Assembly (NCBI RefSeq): GCF_000369045.1
Contig: NZ_KB849786.1
Span: 1,090,383 to 1,154,382, forward strand
Direction of reading: 5' to 3'
Length of the DNA: 64,000 bases
DNA from: Acinetobacter pittii ATCC 19004 = CIP 70.29
Lineage (GTDB): Bacteria > Pseudomonadota > Gammaproteobacteria > Pseudomonadales > Moraxellaceae
A program made the position numbers and the translations under genes. Position 1 is the stretch's first letter; the number at the start of each line of letters is the position of its first letter. Positions 17,337 to 27,558 of this stretch are shown piece by piece. The notes beneath the pieces are model-generated. The model had not been told where the DNA came from and made no database searches. It saw only the letters and a program-made list of their open reading frames with translations.

Positions 17337-19613
17337 ATGCTCAGTCGTCAATTAGAAGTATCATTACGTTTGGCTGTTAGCATGGCTCGTCAAAAGAGAC
17401 ATGAGTTTCTTACAGTTGAACATTTATTATTAGCACTACTCGACAACGATTCAGCCGTGAATGCATTAAAAGCATGTGGGGCTGATATAGTTTCTTTGCG
17501 TAAAGAATTAGAAGAATATGTAGAACAGCATACTCCTAAGCTTGGCGAAAATAGCGAGCAAGCGCCTCATCCAACAGAAAGTTTCGACCGCATTTTGCAA
17601 CGTGCTATTTTTCACGTGCAATCAAGTGGCGGCGATCGTACTGTTGAAGGTGCAGATGTTTTGGTCGCAATGTATTCAGAGCGTGATTCTTTTGCTGTGT
17701 ATTTACTTAAACGTCATCAAATCAATCGTTTGACATTGACTCAATACTTGTCTCATGGGACACGTAAAGACGAAGTACAAGTTGAAGAAGAAGTTGAAGA
17801 TATTGAAGGTGAAACTAGCGCAAGCAATGCAGGGCCACTTGAGCTTTATACGCTGAATCTAAATGTTGAAGCGCAAAAAGGCAAAACTGACCCATTGATT
17901 GGTCGTGAAAAAGAAATTGAGCGTACAGCTCAAATTCTGTGTCGCCGTCGCAAAAACAATCCATTGCTTGTGGGTGATCCAGGTGTGGGTAAAACCTCGA
18001 TTGCTGAAGGTTTGGCATGGTTAATTGTGAATGGTAAAGCACCTAAACCTTTAAGTCAGGCTGAAATTTATAGTCTGGACATTGGTGCATTAGTTGCTGG
18101 AACTAAATATCGTGGTGACTTTGAAAAACGTTTAAAACAGTTGCTTAATGCATTGAAGAAAAATCCAAATGCGATTTTATTCATTGATGAGATTCATATG
18201 ATCATTGGTGCAGGCTCAAGTATGGGCAGCACAATGGATGCTTCAAATCTTATTAAGCCAGCTTTAGCTAATGGTACTTTACGTTGTATTGGTTCAACGA
18301 CTTTCCAAGAATATCGTCAGGTTTTTGAAAAAGACCATGCGTTATCACGTCGTTTCCAAAAAATTGATGTTAATGAGCCAAGTATTTCGGAAACGATTGA
18401 TATTTTACGTGGATTGAAAACTAAGTTTGAAGATTTTCACCACGTACAATATGACGATAAGGCTTTGGTATCAGCTGTAGAGCTTTCTGCTAAGTTCATT
18501 AATGATCGTTTCTTGCCAGATAAGGCAATTGATGTCATTGATGAAGCAGGTGCTCAACGCCGTTTGAAAGCTGAAAGTGATGATAGCTTGATTACTGTAG
18601 AGAATATCGAAGATATCGTTTCTAAGATTGCTCGTATTCCACCAAAAACTGTGTCTAAAGATGATAAGTCAGTGCTTGAAAATCTTGAGCGTGATTTGAA
18701 ACGTGTGGTGTTTGGTCAAGATGAAGCAATTACTGCATTAGGCTCAGCGATTAAGTTATCTCGTGCTGGATTGAAGTCACCAGATAAACCAGTGGGTAGT
18801 TTTGTTTTTGCTGGTCCAACAGGTGTAGGTAAAACTGAGGTTACTAAGCAACTCGCTAAATTATTGGGTGTAGAGCTTGTACGTTTCGATATGTCTGAAT
18901 ATATGGAACGTCATGCAGTTTCACGCTTAATTGGTGCACCTCCAGGGTATGTGGGTTATGACCAAGGTGGTTTGCTTACTGATGCGATTCACAAAAATCC
19001 ACATTGTGTCTTGTTGCTTGATGAAATTGAAAAAGCACATCCAGATGTGTTTAATCTATTGCTACAAATCATGGATCATGGTGCTTTAACGGATAACAAT
19101 GGACGTAAGTCAGATTTTAGAAATGTGATTATTGTTCTGACTACGAATATTGGAGCAGAAAGTATTTCTCGCGCGAGCATTGGTTTCACGGAACAAGATC
19201 ATAGTTCTGATAACCAAGAAGCGATGAAACGTGCTTTCTCTCCAGAGTTCCGTAACCGTCTAGATGGTGTTATTCAATTCAAAGCATTGCCAACAACTGT
19301 GATTGAGTCTGTAGTCGACAAATTCTTGACAGAATTACAAGCGCAATTGGATGAAAAACAAGTTGTTCTTGATGTTGATCAAAGTGCACGAGATTGGTTA
19401 GCTACAAATGGTTATGACCGTTTGATGGGTGCTCGTCCAATGCAACGTCTCATTCAAGAACACTTGAAGAAACCACTCGCTGAAATGATTCTGTTTGGTG
19501 AACTTGCAGATCATGGTGGTAACGTGGCTGTATCGGTGAAAAAAGAAGATGGCAAAGCTGTCGGCTTAAAACTTGAAGTGTTTGAAGATCATCATACGGC
19601 AGAACCAGCATAA
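17337..19613 (+). CDS. clpA: ATP-dependent Clp protease ATP-binding subunit ClpA
   Basis: A 758-residue AAA+ unfoldase that feeds substrates to ClpP. An N-domain (residues 1-140; RHEFLTVEHLLLALL) binds ClpS. AAA domain 1 has Walker A GDPGVGKTS and Walker B ILFIDEIHMI. AAA domain 2 has Walker A GPTGVGKTE and VLLLDEIEKAHPDV, with pore-loop GYVGYDQGG. The length is normal and all ATPase motifs are intact. GGGGGT precedes the ATG. It is coupled to clpS and followed three bases later by ynfA. Confidence 0.97.
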   Translation: MLSRQLEVSLRLAVSMARQKRHEFLTVEHLLLALLDNDSAVNALKACGADIVSLRKELEEYVEQHTPKLGENSEQAPHPTESFDRILQRAIFHVQSSGGDRTVEGADVLVAMYSERDSFAVYLLKRHQINRLTLTQYLSHGTRKDEVQVEEEVEDIEGETSASNAGPLELYTLNLNVEAQKGKTDPLIGREKEIERTAQILCRRRKNNPLLVGDPGVGKTSIAEGLAWLIVNGKAPKPLSQAEIYSLDIGALVAGTKYRGDFEKRLKQLLNALKKNPNAILFIDEIHMIIGAGSSMGSTMDASNLIKPALANGTLRCIGSTTFQEYRQVFEKDHALSRRFQKIDVNEPSISETIDILRGLKTKFEDFHHVQYDDKALVSAVELSAKFINDRFLPDKAIDVIDEAGAQRRLKAESDDSLITVENIEDIVSKIARIPPKTVSKDDKSVLENLERDLKRVVFGQDEAITALGSAIKLSRAGLKSPDKPVGSFVFAGPTGVGKTEVTKQLAKLLGVELVRFDMSEYMERHAVSRLIGAPPGYVGYDQGGLLTDAIHKNPHCVLLLDEIEKAHPDVFNLLLQIMDHGALTDNNGRKSDFRNVIIVLTTNIGAESISRASIGFTEQDHSSDNQEAMKRAFSPEFRNRLDGVIQFKALPTTVIESVVDKFLTELQAQLDEKQVVLDVDQSARDWLATNGYDRLMGARPMQRLIQEHLKKPLAEMILFGELADHGGNVAVSVKKEDGKAVGLKLEVFEDHHTAEPA

Positions 19614-19616
19614 CTT

Positions 19617-19979
19617 ATGTTAATTGATAGTCTTGCTATAACCCGAATACTCAGTGTATTCGGGTTATTTATTATCACGGCAATTGCTGAAATTCTTGGT
19701 TGTTATTTTCCTTATCTGATTTTAAAAGAGGGTAAGTCGGCTTGGCTGTGGCTACCTACGGTCTTAAGTCTGGCTATCTTTGTATGGTTGTTGACTTTAC
19801 ATCCGGCAGCTTCTGGGCGCATTTATGCGGCCTATGGCGGTATCTATATTTTTACTGCGCTTATGTGGCTACGCTTTGTTGATCAGGTGGGATTAACAAG
19901 ATGGGATATATTAGGTGGTCTAATTGTGCTTTGTGGAGCTGGTTTAATTATTTTGCAACCTCAAGGGTTGATTCGTTAA
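19617..19979 (+). CDS. YnfA/UPF0060 family small membrane protein
   Basis: A 120-residue protein with four hydrophobic helices and the UPF0060 signatures [25 protein letters not shown] and [17 protein letters not shown]. YnfA resembles small multidrug-resistance (SMR/EmrE-like) transporters, and E. coli-type homologues have been linked to efflux of dyes and antiseptics. It starts three bases after the clpA stop, so it may depend on clpA translation. Confidence 0.88.
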   Translation: MLIDSLAITRILSVFGLFIITAIAEILGCYFPYLILKEGKSAWLWLPTVLSLAIFVWLLTLHPAASGRIYAAYGGIYIFTALMWLRFVDQVGLTRWDILGGLIVLCGAGLIILQPQGLIR

Positions 19980-20037
19980 TGCATCATTGAATCAAATCTT
20001 AAGCGAGAAAATAAGAAGTTTTTTTCAAAAAAAAGAC

Positions 20038-20066
20038 TTGTCAAACTCATCAACAATGCGTATTTT
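20038..20066 (+). promoter_or_regulatory. Predicted promoter of the aro leader region
   Basis: TTGTCA (20038-20043) and TATTTT (20061-20066) are separated by 17 bases, a good sigma-70 arrangement. Transcription would start near 20073, about 30 bases before the first leader peptide. Inferred from consensus only. Confidence 0.65.
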
Positions 20067-20102
20067 AGATTTAAGGAACATTTTTTAATATTTGAGATAA
20101 AG

Positions 20103-20159
20103 ATGTTAAATCAATCTGTGAACACTAACGCTTATTATTACTTTTGGCAATTTAGATAG
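20103..20159 (+). CDS. Aromatic-rich leader peptide 1 upstream of DAHP synthase
   Basis: An 18-codon reading frame, MLNQSVNTNAYYYFWQFR, followed by TAG. GAGA lies five bases upstream of the ATG. Six of the seven residues from 11 to 17 are aromatic: three Tyr, then Phe, Trp and a second Phe, with one Gln. This is the signature of an attenuation leader sensing charged tRNA-Tyr, tRNA-Phe and tRNA-Trp. It is followed at once by a set of hairpins and an intrinsic terminator. It is unlikely to encode a functional protein; translation speed would be the signal. I know no published description of this leader. Confidence 0.85.
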   Translation: MLNQSVNTNAYYYFWQFR

Positions 20160-20237
20160 TTGCCTGAGCGTATTCGGGCATGAGAAAGTTGCCCATCACA
20201 GTTAATACCTGATCGGCAACCCCGATCAGGTTTTTTT
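20159..20237 (+). terminator. Attenuator: alternative hairpins and intrinsic terminator
   Basis: After leader 1, TGCCTGA (20161-20167) pairs with TCGGGCA (20174-20180). ACCTGATCGG (20207-20216) and CCGATCAGGT (20222-20231) form a perfect ten-base terminator stem with a five-base loop and a seven-T tract. Competing pairings exist: GGGCA (20176-20180) with TGCCC (20190-20194), and GTTGCC at 20159-20164 or 20188-20193 with GGCAAC (20215-20220), which covers the terminator loop and top of its left arm. This set of exclusive structures is what a ribosome-controlled attenuator needs. The exact switching order needs folding and mutational tests. Confidence 0.8.
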
Positions 20238-20270
20238 ATGCTTTATCTTTTTAGAATCGAGGAACTTAAA

Positions 20271-20363
20271 ATGAACAACATGACTTATTCGTACTTTAGC
20301 AACTTTTATTGGTTTTACTTTTGCTTACCTTTACCAACGAATAGATCCAAAACGCTCAAATAA
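20271..20363 (+). CDS. Aromatic-rich leader peptide 2 upstream of DAHP synthase
   Basis: A 30-codon reading frame (ATG 20271, TAA 20361) with a strong GAGGAA site six bases upstream. Residues 6-17 read YSYFSNFYWFYF, nine aromatics out of twelve. It lies after the first terminator and 41 bases before the DAHP synthase ATG, so it would be translated only on read-through transcripts. No U-tract terminator follows, only a short hairpin near the synthase ribosome-binding site. This suggests a second control level, perhaps translational or mRNA stability based. A stand-alone function is unlikely. Confidence 0.82.
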   Translation: MNNMTYSYFSNFYWFYFCLPLPTNRSKTLK

Positions 20364-20369
20364 ATGATC

Positions 20370-20390
20370 GGACTGAGTAGATTGCAGTCC
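20370..20390 (+). promoter_or_regulatory. Hairpin between leader 2 and the DAHP synthase ribosome-binding site
   Basis: GGACTG (20370-20375) and CAGTCC (20385-20390) form a six-base stem ending two bases before AAGGAA, the ribosome-binding site of the next gene. Just before it, TGATCGG (20365-20371) repeats the left arm of the upstream terminator, so it could also pair with CCGATCA (20222-20228). Confidence 0.5.
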
Positions 20391-20404
20391 CAAGGAAAAA
20401 ACCA

Positions 20405-21460
20405 ATGAATGCCCTAAATACTTTACTGACTCAAACCAATACAAAAGAAACACCAGTTAGTTTACCTATCCAGTTAAAAGCGAAATACCCGCTTGCACAC
20501 TCTTTCGCACGTCAAATTGCCGAACACCGCCAAATTATTCAAAATATTCTTAACGGCAAAGATCATCGTCTAATGGTAATTACAGGGCCTTGTTCAATTC
20601 ATGATCCAGTTGCAGTACTTGAATACGCTGAAAAACTACAAAAATTACAAGAAAAAGTTAAAGATCAGATTTTTATCGTGATGCGTACATACATTGAAAA
20701 ACCACGTACCACAGTTGGTTGGAAGGGGTTCATGTATGATCCGAATTTAGATGGCTCATCAAATTTACAACTTGGTTTAGAAAAATCTCGTGAACTGTAC
20801 CTACAAATTATTGAAAAGGGCTTGCCAATTGCGAGTGAAATTTTAAGCCCAATGGCAACTGGCTATTTTGATGATTTATTGGCTTGGGGTGCAATTGGAG
20901 CTCGCACAAGCGAATCTCAGATTCACCGTGAAATCTCTAGTCATATGCCATACAGTATTGGTTTCAAGAATGGTACTGATGGTTCTATTCAGATTGCACT
21001 AGATGCGATTCAATCCGCGCAAAATGAACATCAATTTTTAGGAATGAATCAACAAGGCTTGCCTTCAGTGATTCAGAGTGCTGGAAATCCATTACCTCAC
21101 TTGATCTTGCGTGGTGCGAATCATGGGCCAAATTACGATTTGGCTTCAATTCAGGCTATACGCGAAAAGTACAAACAGAATTTACCTGCACTGGTGATTG
21201 ATTGTAGTCATGGTAATAGTGGGAAAGATCCGTTGCGTCAGCCAGAAGTTTTACAGCAAATCGTTGCTGAACGTTTAAAAACACAAGTTCGAGGTGTCAT
21301 GATTGAAAGTCATTTGGTTGATGGTAACCAAAAGATTTCTTGTGATATGACCTATGGCCAGTCAGTAACTGATGGTTGTTTAGGGTGGGAAAAAACAGAG
21401 CAGCTTTTATTAAATGTCTCGAAGCAATTAAAGACAAAAGAATTAGCTCATTCCGCTTAA
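20405..21460 (+). CDS. aroG: 3-deoxy-7-phosphoheptulonate (DAHP) synthase, class I
   Basis: Condenses phosphoenolpyruvate and erythrose-4-phosphate, the entry step of the shikimate pathway to Phe, Tyr and Trp. The 351-residue length and the N-terminal extension fit the allosteric AroF/G/H class. Motifs are MVITGPCSIHDPVAVLEYA (metal and PEP site), RTYIEKPRTTVGWKGF, GARTSESQIHRE, IGFKNGTDGSIQIALDA and CSHGNSGKD. Which amino acid inhibits it cannot be read with confidence, so the aroG name is by class. It is preceded by two aromatic-rich leaders and followed by a strong terminator. Confidence 0.93.
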   Translation: MNALNTLLTQTNTKETPVSLPIQLKAKYPLAHSFARQIAEHRQIIQNILNGKDHRLMVITGPCSIHDPVAVLEYAEKLQKLQEKVKDQIFIVMRTYIEKPRTTVGWKGFMYDPNLDGSSNLQLGLEKSRELYLQIIEKGLPIASEILSPMATGYFDDLLAWGAIGARTSESQIHREISSHMPYSIGFKNGTDGSIQIALDAIQSAQNEHQFLGMNQQGLPSVIQSAGNPLPHLILRGANHGPNYDLASIQAIREKYKQNLPALVIDCSHGNSGKDPLRQPEVLQQIVAERLKTQVRGVMIESHLVDGNQKISCDMTYGQSVTDGCLGWEKTEQLLLNVSKQLKTKELAHSA

Positions 21461-21477
21461 TTATTTATGGGCTTTAA

Positions 21478-21510
21478 AAAGGGATCTGTAAATAGATCCC
21501 TTTGTTTTTT
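21478..21510. terminator. Bidirectional intrinsic terminator after aroG
   Basis: AAAGGGATCT (21478-21487) and AGATCCCTTT (21494-21503) form a ten-base stem with a six-base loop, followed by GTTTTTT. It also sits at the end of the convergent hydrolase gene, whose stop overlaps the T tract. Confidence 0.9.
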
Positions 21511-22426
21511 AAGAAGCATGCTTGAGTTCGGATAAGAATGTAGTGATTTCATGCCCAAACTTTTTAGGCTCGGTTAATAAAGGTGTATGGCCTGAACGTT
21601 CAAAATATATTGCTTTTGCATGCTCAACGCTATGTGCAATTAGTGTCTGACCAGTTTCTGGATAAAGTGTCGAATTACGACCAATAAAGAAAGTGGTAGG
21701 ACATGCTAACTGCTGAATTGCTTCTCGATAATCTTCATTATGATAAAGATAGTTTTCAACATACCAAAACAAGTAATCCAAACGTTGAATAGGTAATAAG
21801 TATTTTTGTAGAAAAGGCTGTTTTAAAGCTGTTTTAAAAACTAGTGGACTAAATGGATTGCTACTTTGTAACTCAATAAAATCTACCCATAGACGGACTA
21901 GTTCTTGTCGATCTGGAAGAGATAGTTCATAAAGATATTTGGCGTTTTTATGCTTTAGCAATAATTGATAAATATCATTTAATAGTTGTTTGAACTGAGT
22001 GTGAAGAGGGCCGAATAAACCATATTCCCAAGTTGAATCTACTGATATTTTGGGTGTCTGATCAATATGTAAATAGGCTTTTAACTGCTGTGCCAGTTGA
22101 GCGTGTTTCATGCCATGCATGGCAGTTGTCGCGCCCATTGAATAACCCATCAAAATAAAGTTATCGAGTTTTAATTGATCTATCAAATGAGCAACATCTT
22201 GCCAATGACTAGAAATGGCATCTTGCTCGGGAATTGCACAATTCTTTGACCCACCGAAACCACGCCAGTCTGGAATAATAAACTCATATTCTTTACGGTT
22301 TGCATAAATAAACGGTAGCCACTGCCAACTTTGCATGCCAAGGCCAGATAAAACCAAAACAGGCTCACCACGACCAACACGGCGTACAAATAAATTTTCC
22401 CGATCGGGCATGGTGTAATACGGCAT
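21509..22426 (-). CDS. Alpha/beta-hydrolase
   Basis: A 305-residue alpha/beta-hydrolase. The oxyanion region VLVLSGLGMQSW, the nucleophile elbow MGYSMGATT (Ser near residue 99) and a C-terminal catalytic His in ERSGHTPLLTEP are visible. The acid is probably the Asp/Glu after FFIGRNSTLYPE, but this is uncertain. The substrate is unknown. Its start follows the padR stop by two bases, so it is co-transcribed with the regulator and probably shares its operator. Confidence 0.85.
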   Translation of the reverse strand: MPYYTMPDRENLFVRRVGRGEPVLVLSGLGMQSWQWLPFIYANRKEYEFIIPDWRGFGGSKNCAIPEQDAISSHWQDVAHLIDQLKLDNFILMGYSMGATTAMHGMKHAQLAQQLKAYLHIDQTPKISVDSTWEYGLFGPLHTQFKQLLNDIYQLLLKHKNAKYLYELSLPDRQELVRLWVDFIELQSSNPFSPLVFKTALKQPFLQKYLLPIQRLDYLFWYVENYLYHNEDYREAIQQLACPTTFFIGRNSTLYPETGQTLIAHSVEHAKAIYFERSGHTPLLTEPKKFGHEITTFLSELKHAS

Positions 22427-22428
22427 GG

Positions 22429-22989
22429 CTATTCTCCAGATGGGTTATCTTGGGCAAAGAGTTTTAATTGAGGGATGACTTGTTCCAACCATTTGATCCA
22501 TTCACTTTCCATCGTAATTCCAAGTTCTAAGATCATTTTGTGGATGTATAACACACGGTCATTTAGATCATCACTGTCTTTAAAATCTTTATCATAAATA
22601 CTTTGATAAAGTTTGAGCTTCTCTTGATGTAAACCAAGATGCCTTAACAGTTCAGGTAATATCTGATTATTGCTCAATTGTGCTTCTGCACGCAATCTAA
22701 CCATTAAATCATCACGAAGCTGTGCAGGTTCACTTTGTTGCGTCATCCATGAGGCTAGTTCTATACGACCCAGTTGTTCGACCTGATAGGTTTTTTTTCG
22801 GCCATTATCCATTTCATTTTCTAAAGTGGAAACCCAGCCTTTTTTAAGCATGTTATTGAGTTCACGATAAATTTGCTGGTGAGTGGCATTCCAGAAAAAG
22901 CCCATTGAGCGGTCAAAGCGGCGGGCAAGTTCAAACCCTGTACTTGGACGTTCAAGCAAGCTGGTCAATAAAACATGAGGAAGTGACAT
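22429..22989 (-). CDS. PadR-family transcriptional regulator
   Basis: A 186-residue PadR regulator: an N-terminal winged helix (SLPHVLLTSLLERPSTGFELARRFD; WNATHQQIYRELNNMLKKGW; wing with DNGRKKTYQ) and a C-terminal helical dimerisation domain. The ATG at 22989 (MSLPHVLL) aligns with family N-termini; an in-frame ATG at 23043 would lie inside the operator palindrome. PadR proteins are typically repressors relieved by phenolic or other small ligands. It is divergent from fadH, with two near-identical palindromes between them, so it probably represses both itself plus hydrolase and fadH. Confidence 0.9.
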   Translation of the reverse strand: MSLPHVLLTSLLERPSTGFELARRFDRSMGFFWNATHQQIYRELNNMLKKGWVSTLENEMDNGRKKTYQVEQLGRIELASWMTQQSEPAQLRDDLMVRLRAEAQLSNNQILPELLRHLGLHQEKLKLYQSIYDKDFKDSDDLNDRVLYIHKMILELGITMESEWIKWLEQVIPQLKLFAQDNPSGE

Positions 22990-23032
22990 GGCAATCCAGT
23001 TTGTAAGCAAAAGTAAAGTGTGACTCATGAGA

Positions 23033-23052
23033 TTATGCAACATGTTGCATAA
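23033..23052. promoter_or_regulatory. PadR-type operator 1 (perfect 20-bp palindrome)
   Basis: TTATGCAACATGTTGCATAA is a perfect palindrome in the padR-fadH divergent gap. Its size, dyad symmetry and position fit the binding site of the adjacent PadR regulator. Confidence 0.8.
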
Positions 23053-25149
<2,097 letters not shown>

Positions 25150-25157
25150 ATTTTTAT

Positions 25158-25184
25158 GGGCATTTCTTTTAAAGAGAAATGCCC
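25158..25184 (+). terminator. Hairpin after fadH, probable terminator
   Basis: GGGCATTTCT (25158-25167) and AGAAATGCCC (25175-25184) form a ten-base stem with a seven-base loop. The following tract is only weakly T-rich (GTTACTTCTTT), so termination may be partial. Confidence 0.6.
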
Positions 25185-25220
25185 GTTACTTCTTTGGTTA
25201 AATTATAGGATATAAAAACA

Positions 25221-25628
25221 ATGACACTCGAAACAACAAAACAGTCTTTAGAAAAATGGCATGAAATGGTTCAGGCTGGTAACTTGTCCGAGCTAAATGA
25301 TTTGTTGGCGGATGAAGTAGTTTTTCGCTCACCAGTTGCCTACAAACCTTATGAAGGAAAGCAGGTTGTTTTCTTCATTCTTACCAATGTGATTCAGGTG
25401 TTCGAAGACTTTACTTATCATCGTGAGTTCTACACAGAAGACGGTGAAAATGTAGTGCTTGAGTTCAGTGCGAATGTCAGTGGTAAATCATTAAAAGGTA
25501 TTGATATGATTCGTTTTAATGAACAAGGCAAAATTATTGATTTTGAAGTAATGATACGTCCAATGAGTGGCTTAGCTGCATTGGCTGAACAAATGGGTAT
25601 AAGAATTGCTAAGTTTCAACCTCAATAA
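25221..25628 (+). CDS. NTF2-like (SnoaL-type) domain protein
   Basis: A 135-residue protein of the NTF2-like cone fold: helical start (LEKWHEMVQAGNLSELNDLLADEVVFRSP), central VFEDFTYHREFYTEDGENVVLEFSANVSGKSLKGIDMIRF-type strands (quoted in parts) and an Ile/Met-rich end. Such proteins are small-ligand binders or isomerases; no catalytic residue can be assigned. It is upstream of and co-oriented with an SGNH hydrolase and a YheT-like hydrolase, and all three may form a lipid-related cluster with fadH. Function unknown. Confidence 0.75.
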   Translation: MTLETTKQSLEKWHEMVQAGNLSELNDLLADEVVFRSPVAYKPYEGKQVVFFILTNVIQVFEDFTYHREFYTEDGENVVLEFSANVSGKSLKGIDMIRFNEQGKIIDFEVMIRPMSGLAALAEQMGIRIAKFQPQ

Positions 25629-25665
25629 TTTTAGTAAATAGTCTGGTAAGATAGAGATCAATAAA

Positions 25666-26382
25666 ATGTGGTTAAAGCTTTCAACTCTAGCATTGCTTCC
25701 AGTACTGTTTGTACAAGGAACAAAGGTTCGTAAGAATACACCACGACTGCTAGAAGCAAGCGGTGATAGAGAAGGCATCGTTGGCAAGGGAAGACCTCTA
25801 TCATTACTTATTTTAGGAGACTCTGCCGCAGCAGGTGTTGGGGTAGAAAACCAAAAAGATGCTTTATCTGGTGCAATCATTTCTGAGTTGCAAGATCAAT
25901 ATTCGATACGCTGGAAACTACATGCAAAAACAGGTGATACAACTAAGCAGGTTTTTCAAGCAGTACAGCATTTAGAGCAACAAAATTACGATGTGGTGGT
26001 TACGTCGATTGGTGTTAATGATGTAACAAAATTAACCTCAGCAAGTTCATGGATAAAACAACAAAAACAATTATTTCAATATATACAGGCACGTTTTCAG
26101 CCTAAGCTCATTATTGTTTCTGGTGTACCACCTATGCAGCATTTTCCAGCGTTACCAAATCCATTGGCTTGGTTGTTTGGAAAATATGCGGAACAAATGA
26201 ATCAGACATTAGATAAATGGTTAGAATCACAAAACCAATTTAGATTCGTTCAATATGATATTGGGCATTTTCAAGCGATGAATCTGCCTATGGCAAGTGA
26301 TGGCTTTCATCCGAGTAAGGAAATTTATGCAATTTGGGGACAACAGGTTGCAGCATTAGTGCGGCAATCATTTAACTCATAA
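25666..26382 (+). CDS. SGNH/GDSL-family hydrolase
   Basis: A 238-residue esterase-fold protein. Block I LLILGDSAAAGVGVE carries the nucleophile Ser, block III is TSIGVNDVTKL (Gly/Asn oxyanion), and block V DGFHPSKEIY holds the catalytic Asp and His. The N-terminus has a short hydrophobic stretch that could be a signal or membrane anchor (LSTLALLPVLFVQG). It probably hydrolyses esters or acyl groups; the substrate is unknown. It is followed 13 bases later by the YheT-like hydrolase. Confidence 0.85.
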   Translation: MWLKLSTLALLPVLFVQGTKVRKNTPRLLEASGDREGIVGKGRPLSLLILGDSAAAGVGVENQKDALSGAIISELQDQYSIRWKLHAKTGDTTKQVFQAVQHLEQQNYDVVVTSIGVNDVTKLTSASSWIKQQKQLFQYIQARFQPKLIIVSGVPPMQHFPALPNPLAWLFGKYAEQMNQTLDKWLESQNQFRFVQYDIGHFQAMNLPMASDGFHPSKEIYAIWGQQVAALVRQSFNS

Positions 26383-26395
26383 TCAGAGGTAGTGA

Positions 26396-27496
26396 TTGGA
26401 AATGGGCATATCTACTTTAAATAAAATTAAAGCTTTCGGTTCAGAATTGTTCGATTCGGTATTAGGTGCCGAACAGCCAAAAATCTATTATGACCCAAAT
26501 GGGAAAATAAAAGATATTCTGGAGAAATTGCCCCAGCTCAAGCAAAAATATCGGCCCACACCGTGGTTAAGCAACAATCACGTGCATCTTTTATATTTTG
26601 ATATTATTAGAAAAAAAACCATTAAGCTTGAATACGATCGTATTGATCAGCTCACCATGAAAGATGGTGGCGTAACTGCGATCACGTGGTATGGCTATGA
26701 TCTTCCTTCAGACATTCCAACAGTTGTCATTATGCATACCATTACAGGGACACCTGAAAGTATGCGTGAACTTGTAAAAGATATACATCACTATACAGGA
26801 TGGAGAATAGCTCTATGCTTACGCCGTGGGCATGCTGGCTTACCTATGCCTGTACCACAGATTTCTCTTTTTGGGTCAACAAGCGATCTTAAAGAGCAAC
26901 TTGAGCATATTCAAAAATTATTCCCTAAATCGGATTTATACGCCGTAGGTTCCTCTGCTGGAACAGGACTACTGGTTCGCTACTTAGGAGAGCAAGGTAC
27001 TGACACGCCATTTAAAGCTGCTTTTGCAATGTGTCCAGGCTACAACACAGAGATTGGCTTTAAAAATGTTCATCCGTTTTATAGCAAAATGATGACCAAA
27101 AAGTTATTCAAGTATTTTATTCATCCTTATCAAAATACATGGAACCAACTTTCTTCTATTGAAAAAGTTCTGGCGACCACAAGTCTGGAAGAGTTTGAGA
27201 AAGAATATTTTGAAATGGCTGGCTTTGAGGATTATCAAAGTTATTGCCAAGCCATTAATCCAATTTATGTATTTGAGAATGTAAAAATACCATTAATGAT
27301 TCTTAATGCTGAGGATGATCCTGTTTGCTCTATTAAAAATTTGGAGCCTTACAAAGAAACGATTCAGCAAATGAGTAATATTGCGGTAATCACCACAAAA
27401 AAAGGAAGTCATTGTGGTTTTTACGAAGGTTGGAAAAGTACTTCATGGGCAGCCAAATTAATATCAAATTATTTTTTGGTCGAACATAAGCAATAA
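26396..27496 (+). CDS. YheT-like alpha/beta-hydrolase
   Basis: A 366-residue alpha/beta-hydrolase of the YheT/ABHD1-3 type. It has VVIMHTITGTPESMRELV (oxyanion region), the elbow AVGSSAGTGLLVRYLGE (Ser near residue 197), an acid near LNAEDDPVCS and the His in TKKGSHCGFYEGW. Family members act on lipid esters, but the bacterial role is poorly known. Start: AGAGGT is five bases before a TTG at 26396 and eleven before an ATG at 26402; either may be used. It ends before a shared terminator. Confidence 0.82.
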   Translation: MEMGISTLNKIKAFGSELFDSVLGAEQPKIYYDPNGKIKDILEKLPQLKQKYRPTPWLSNNHVHLLYFDIIRKKTIKLEYDRIDQLTMKDGGVTAITWYGYDLPSDIPTVVIMHTITGTPESMRELVKDIHHYTGWRIALCLRRGHAGLPMPVPQISLFGSTSDLKEQLEHIQKLFPKSDLYAVGSSAGTGLLVRYLGEQGTDTPFKAAFAMCPGYNTEIGFKNVHPFYSKMMTKKLFKYFIHPYQNTWNQLSSIEKVLATTSLEEFEKEYFEMAGFEDYQSYCQAINPIYVFENVKIPLMILNAEDDPVCSIKNLEPYKETIQQMSNIAVITTKKGSHCGFYEGWKSTSWAAKLISNYFLVEHKQ

Positions 27497-27520
27497 CGGT
27501 AACTTTGCAATAAGTTAAAT

Positions 27521-27550
27521 AAAGCCCATTCAACAGATGGGCTTTATAAT
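27521..27550. terminator. Bidirectional terminator between convergent genes
   Basis: AAAGCCCAT (27521-27529) and ATGGGCTTT (27537-27545) form a nine-base stem with a seven-base loop, between two convergent genes. T-rich tracts lie on both sides. Confidence 0.85.
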
Positions 27551-27558
27551 TTATTAGA

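Noticed and set aside
20207..20237. Terminator of an independent small RNA before aroG
   Set aside because: An aromatic-rich leader peptide with a ribosome-binding site sits directly upstream, which fits an attenuator better, although an sRNA product of termination remains possible.
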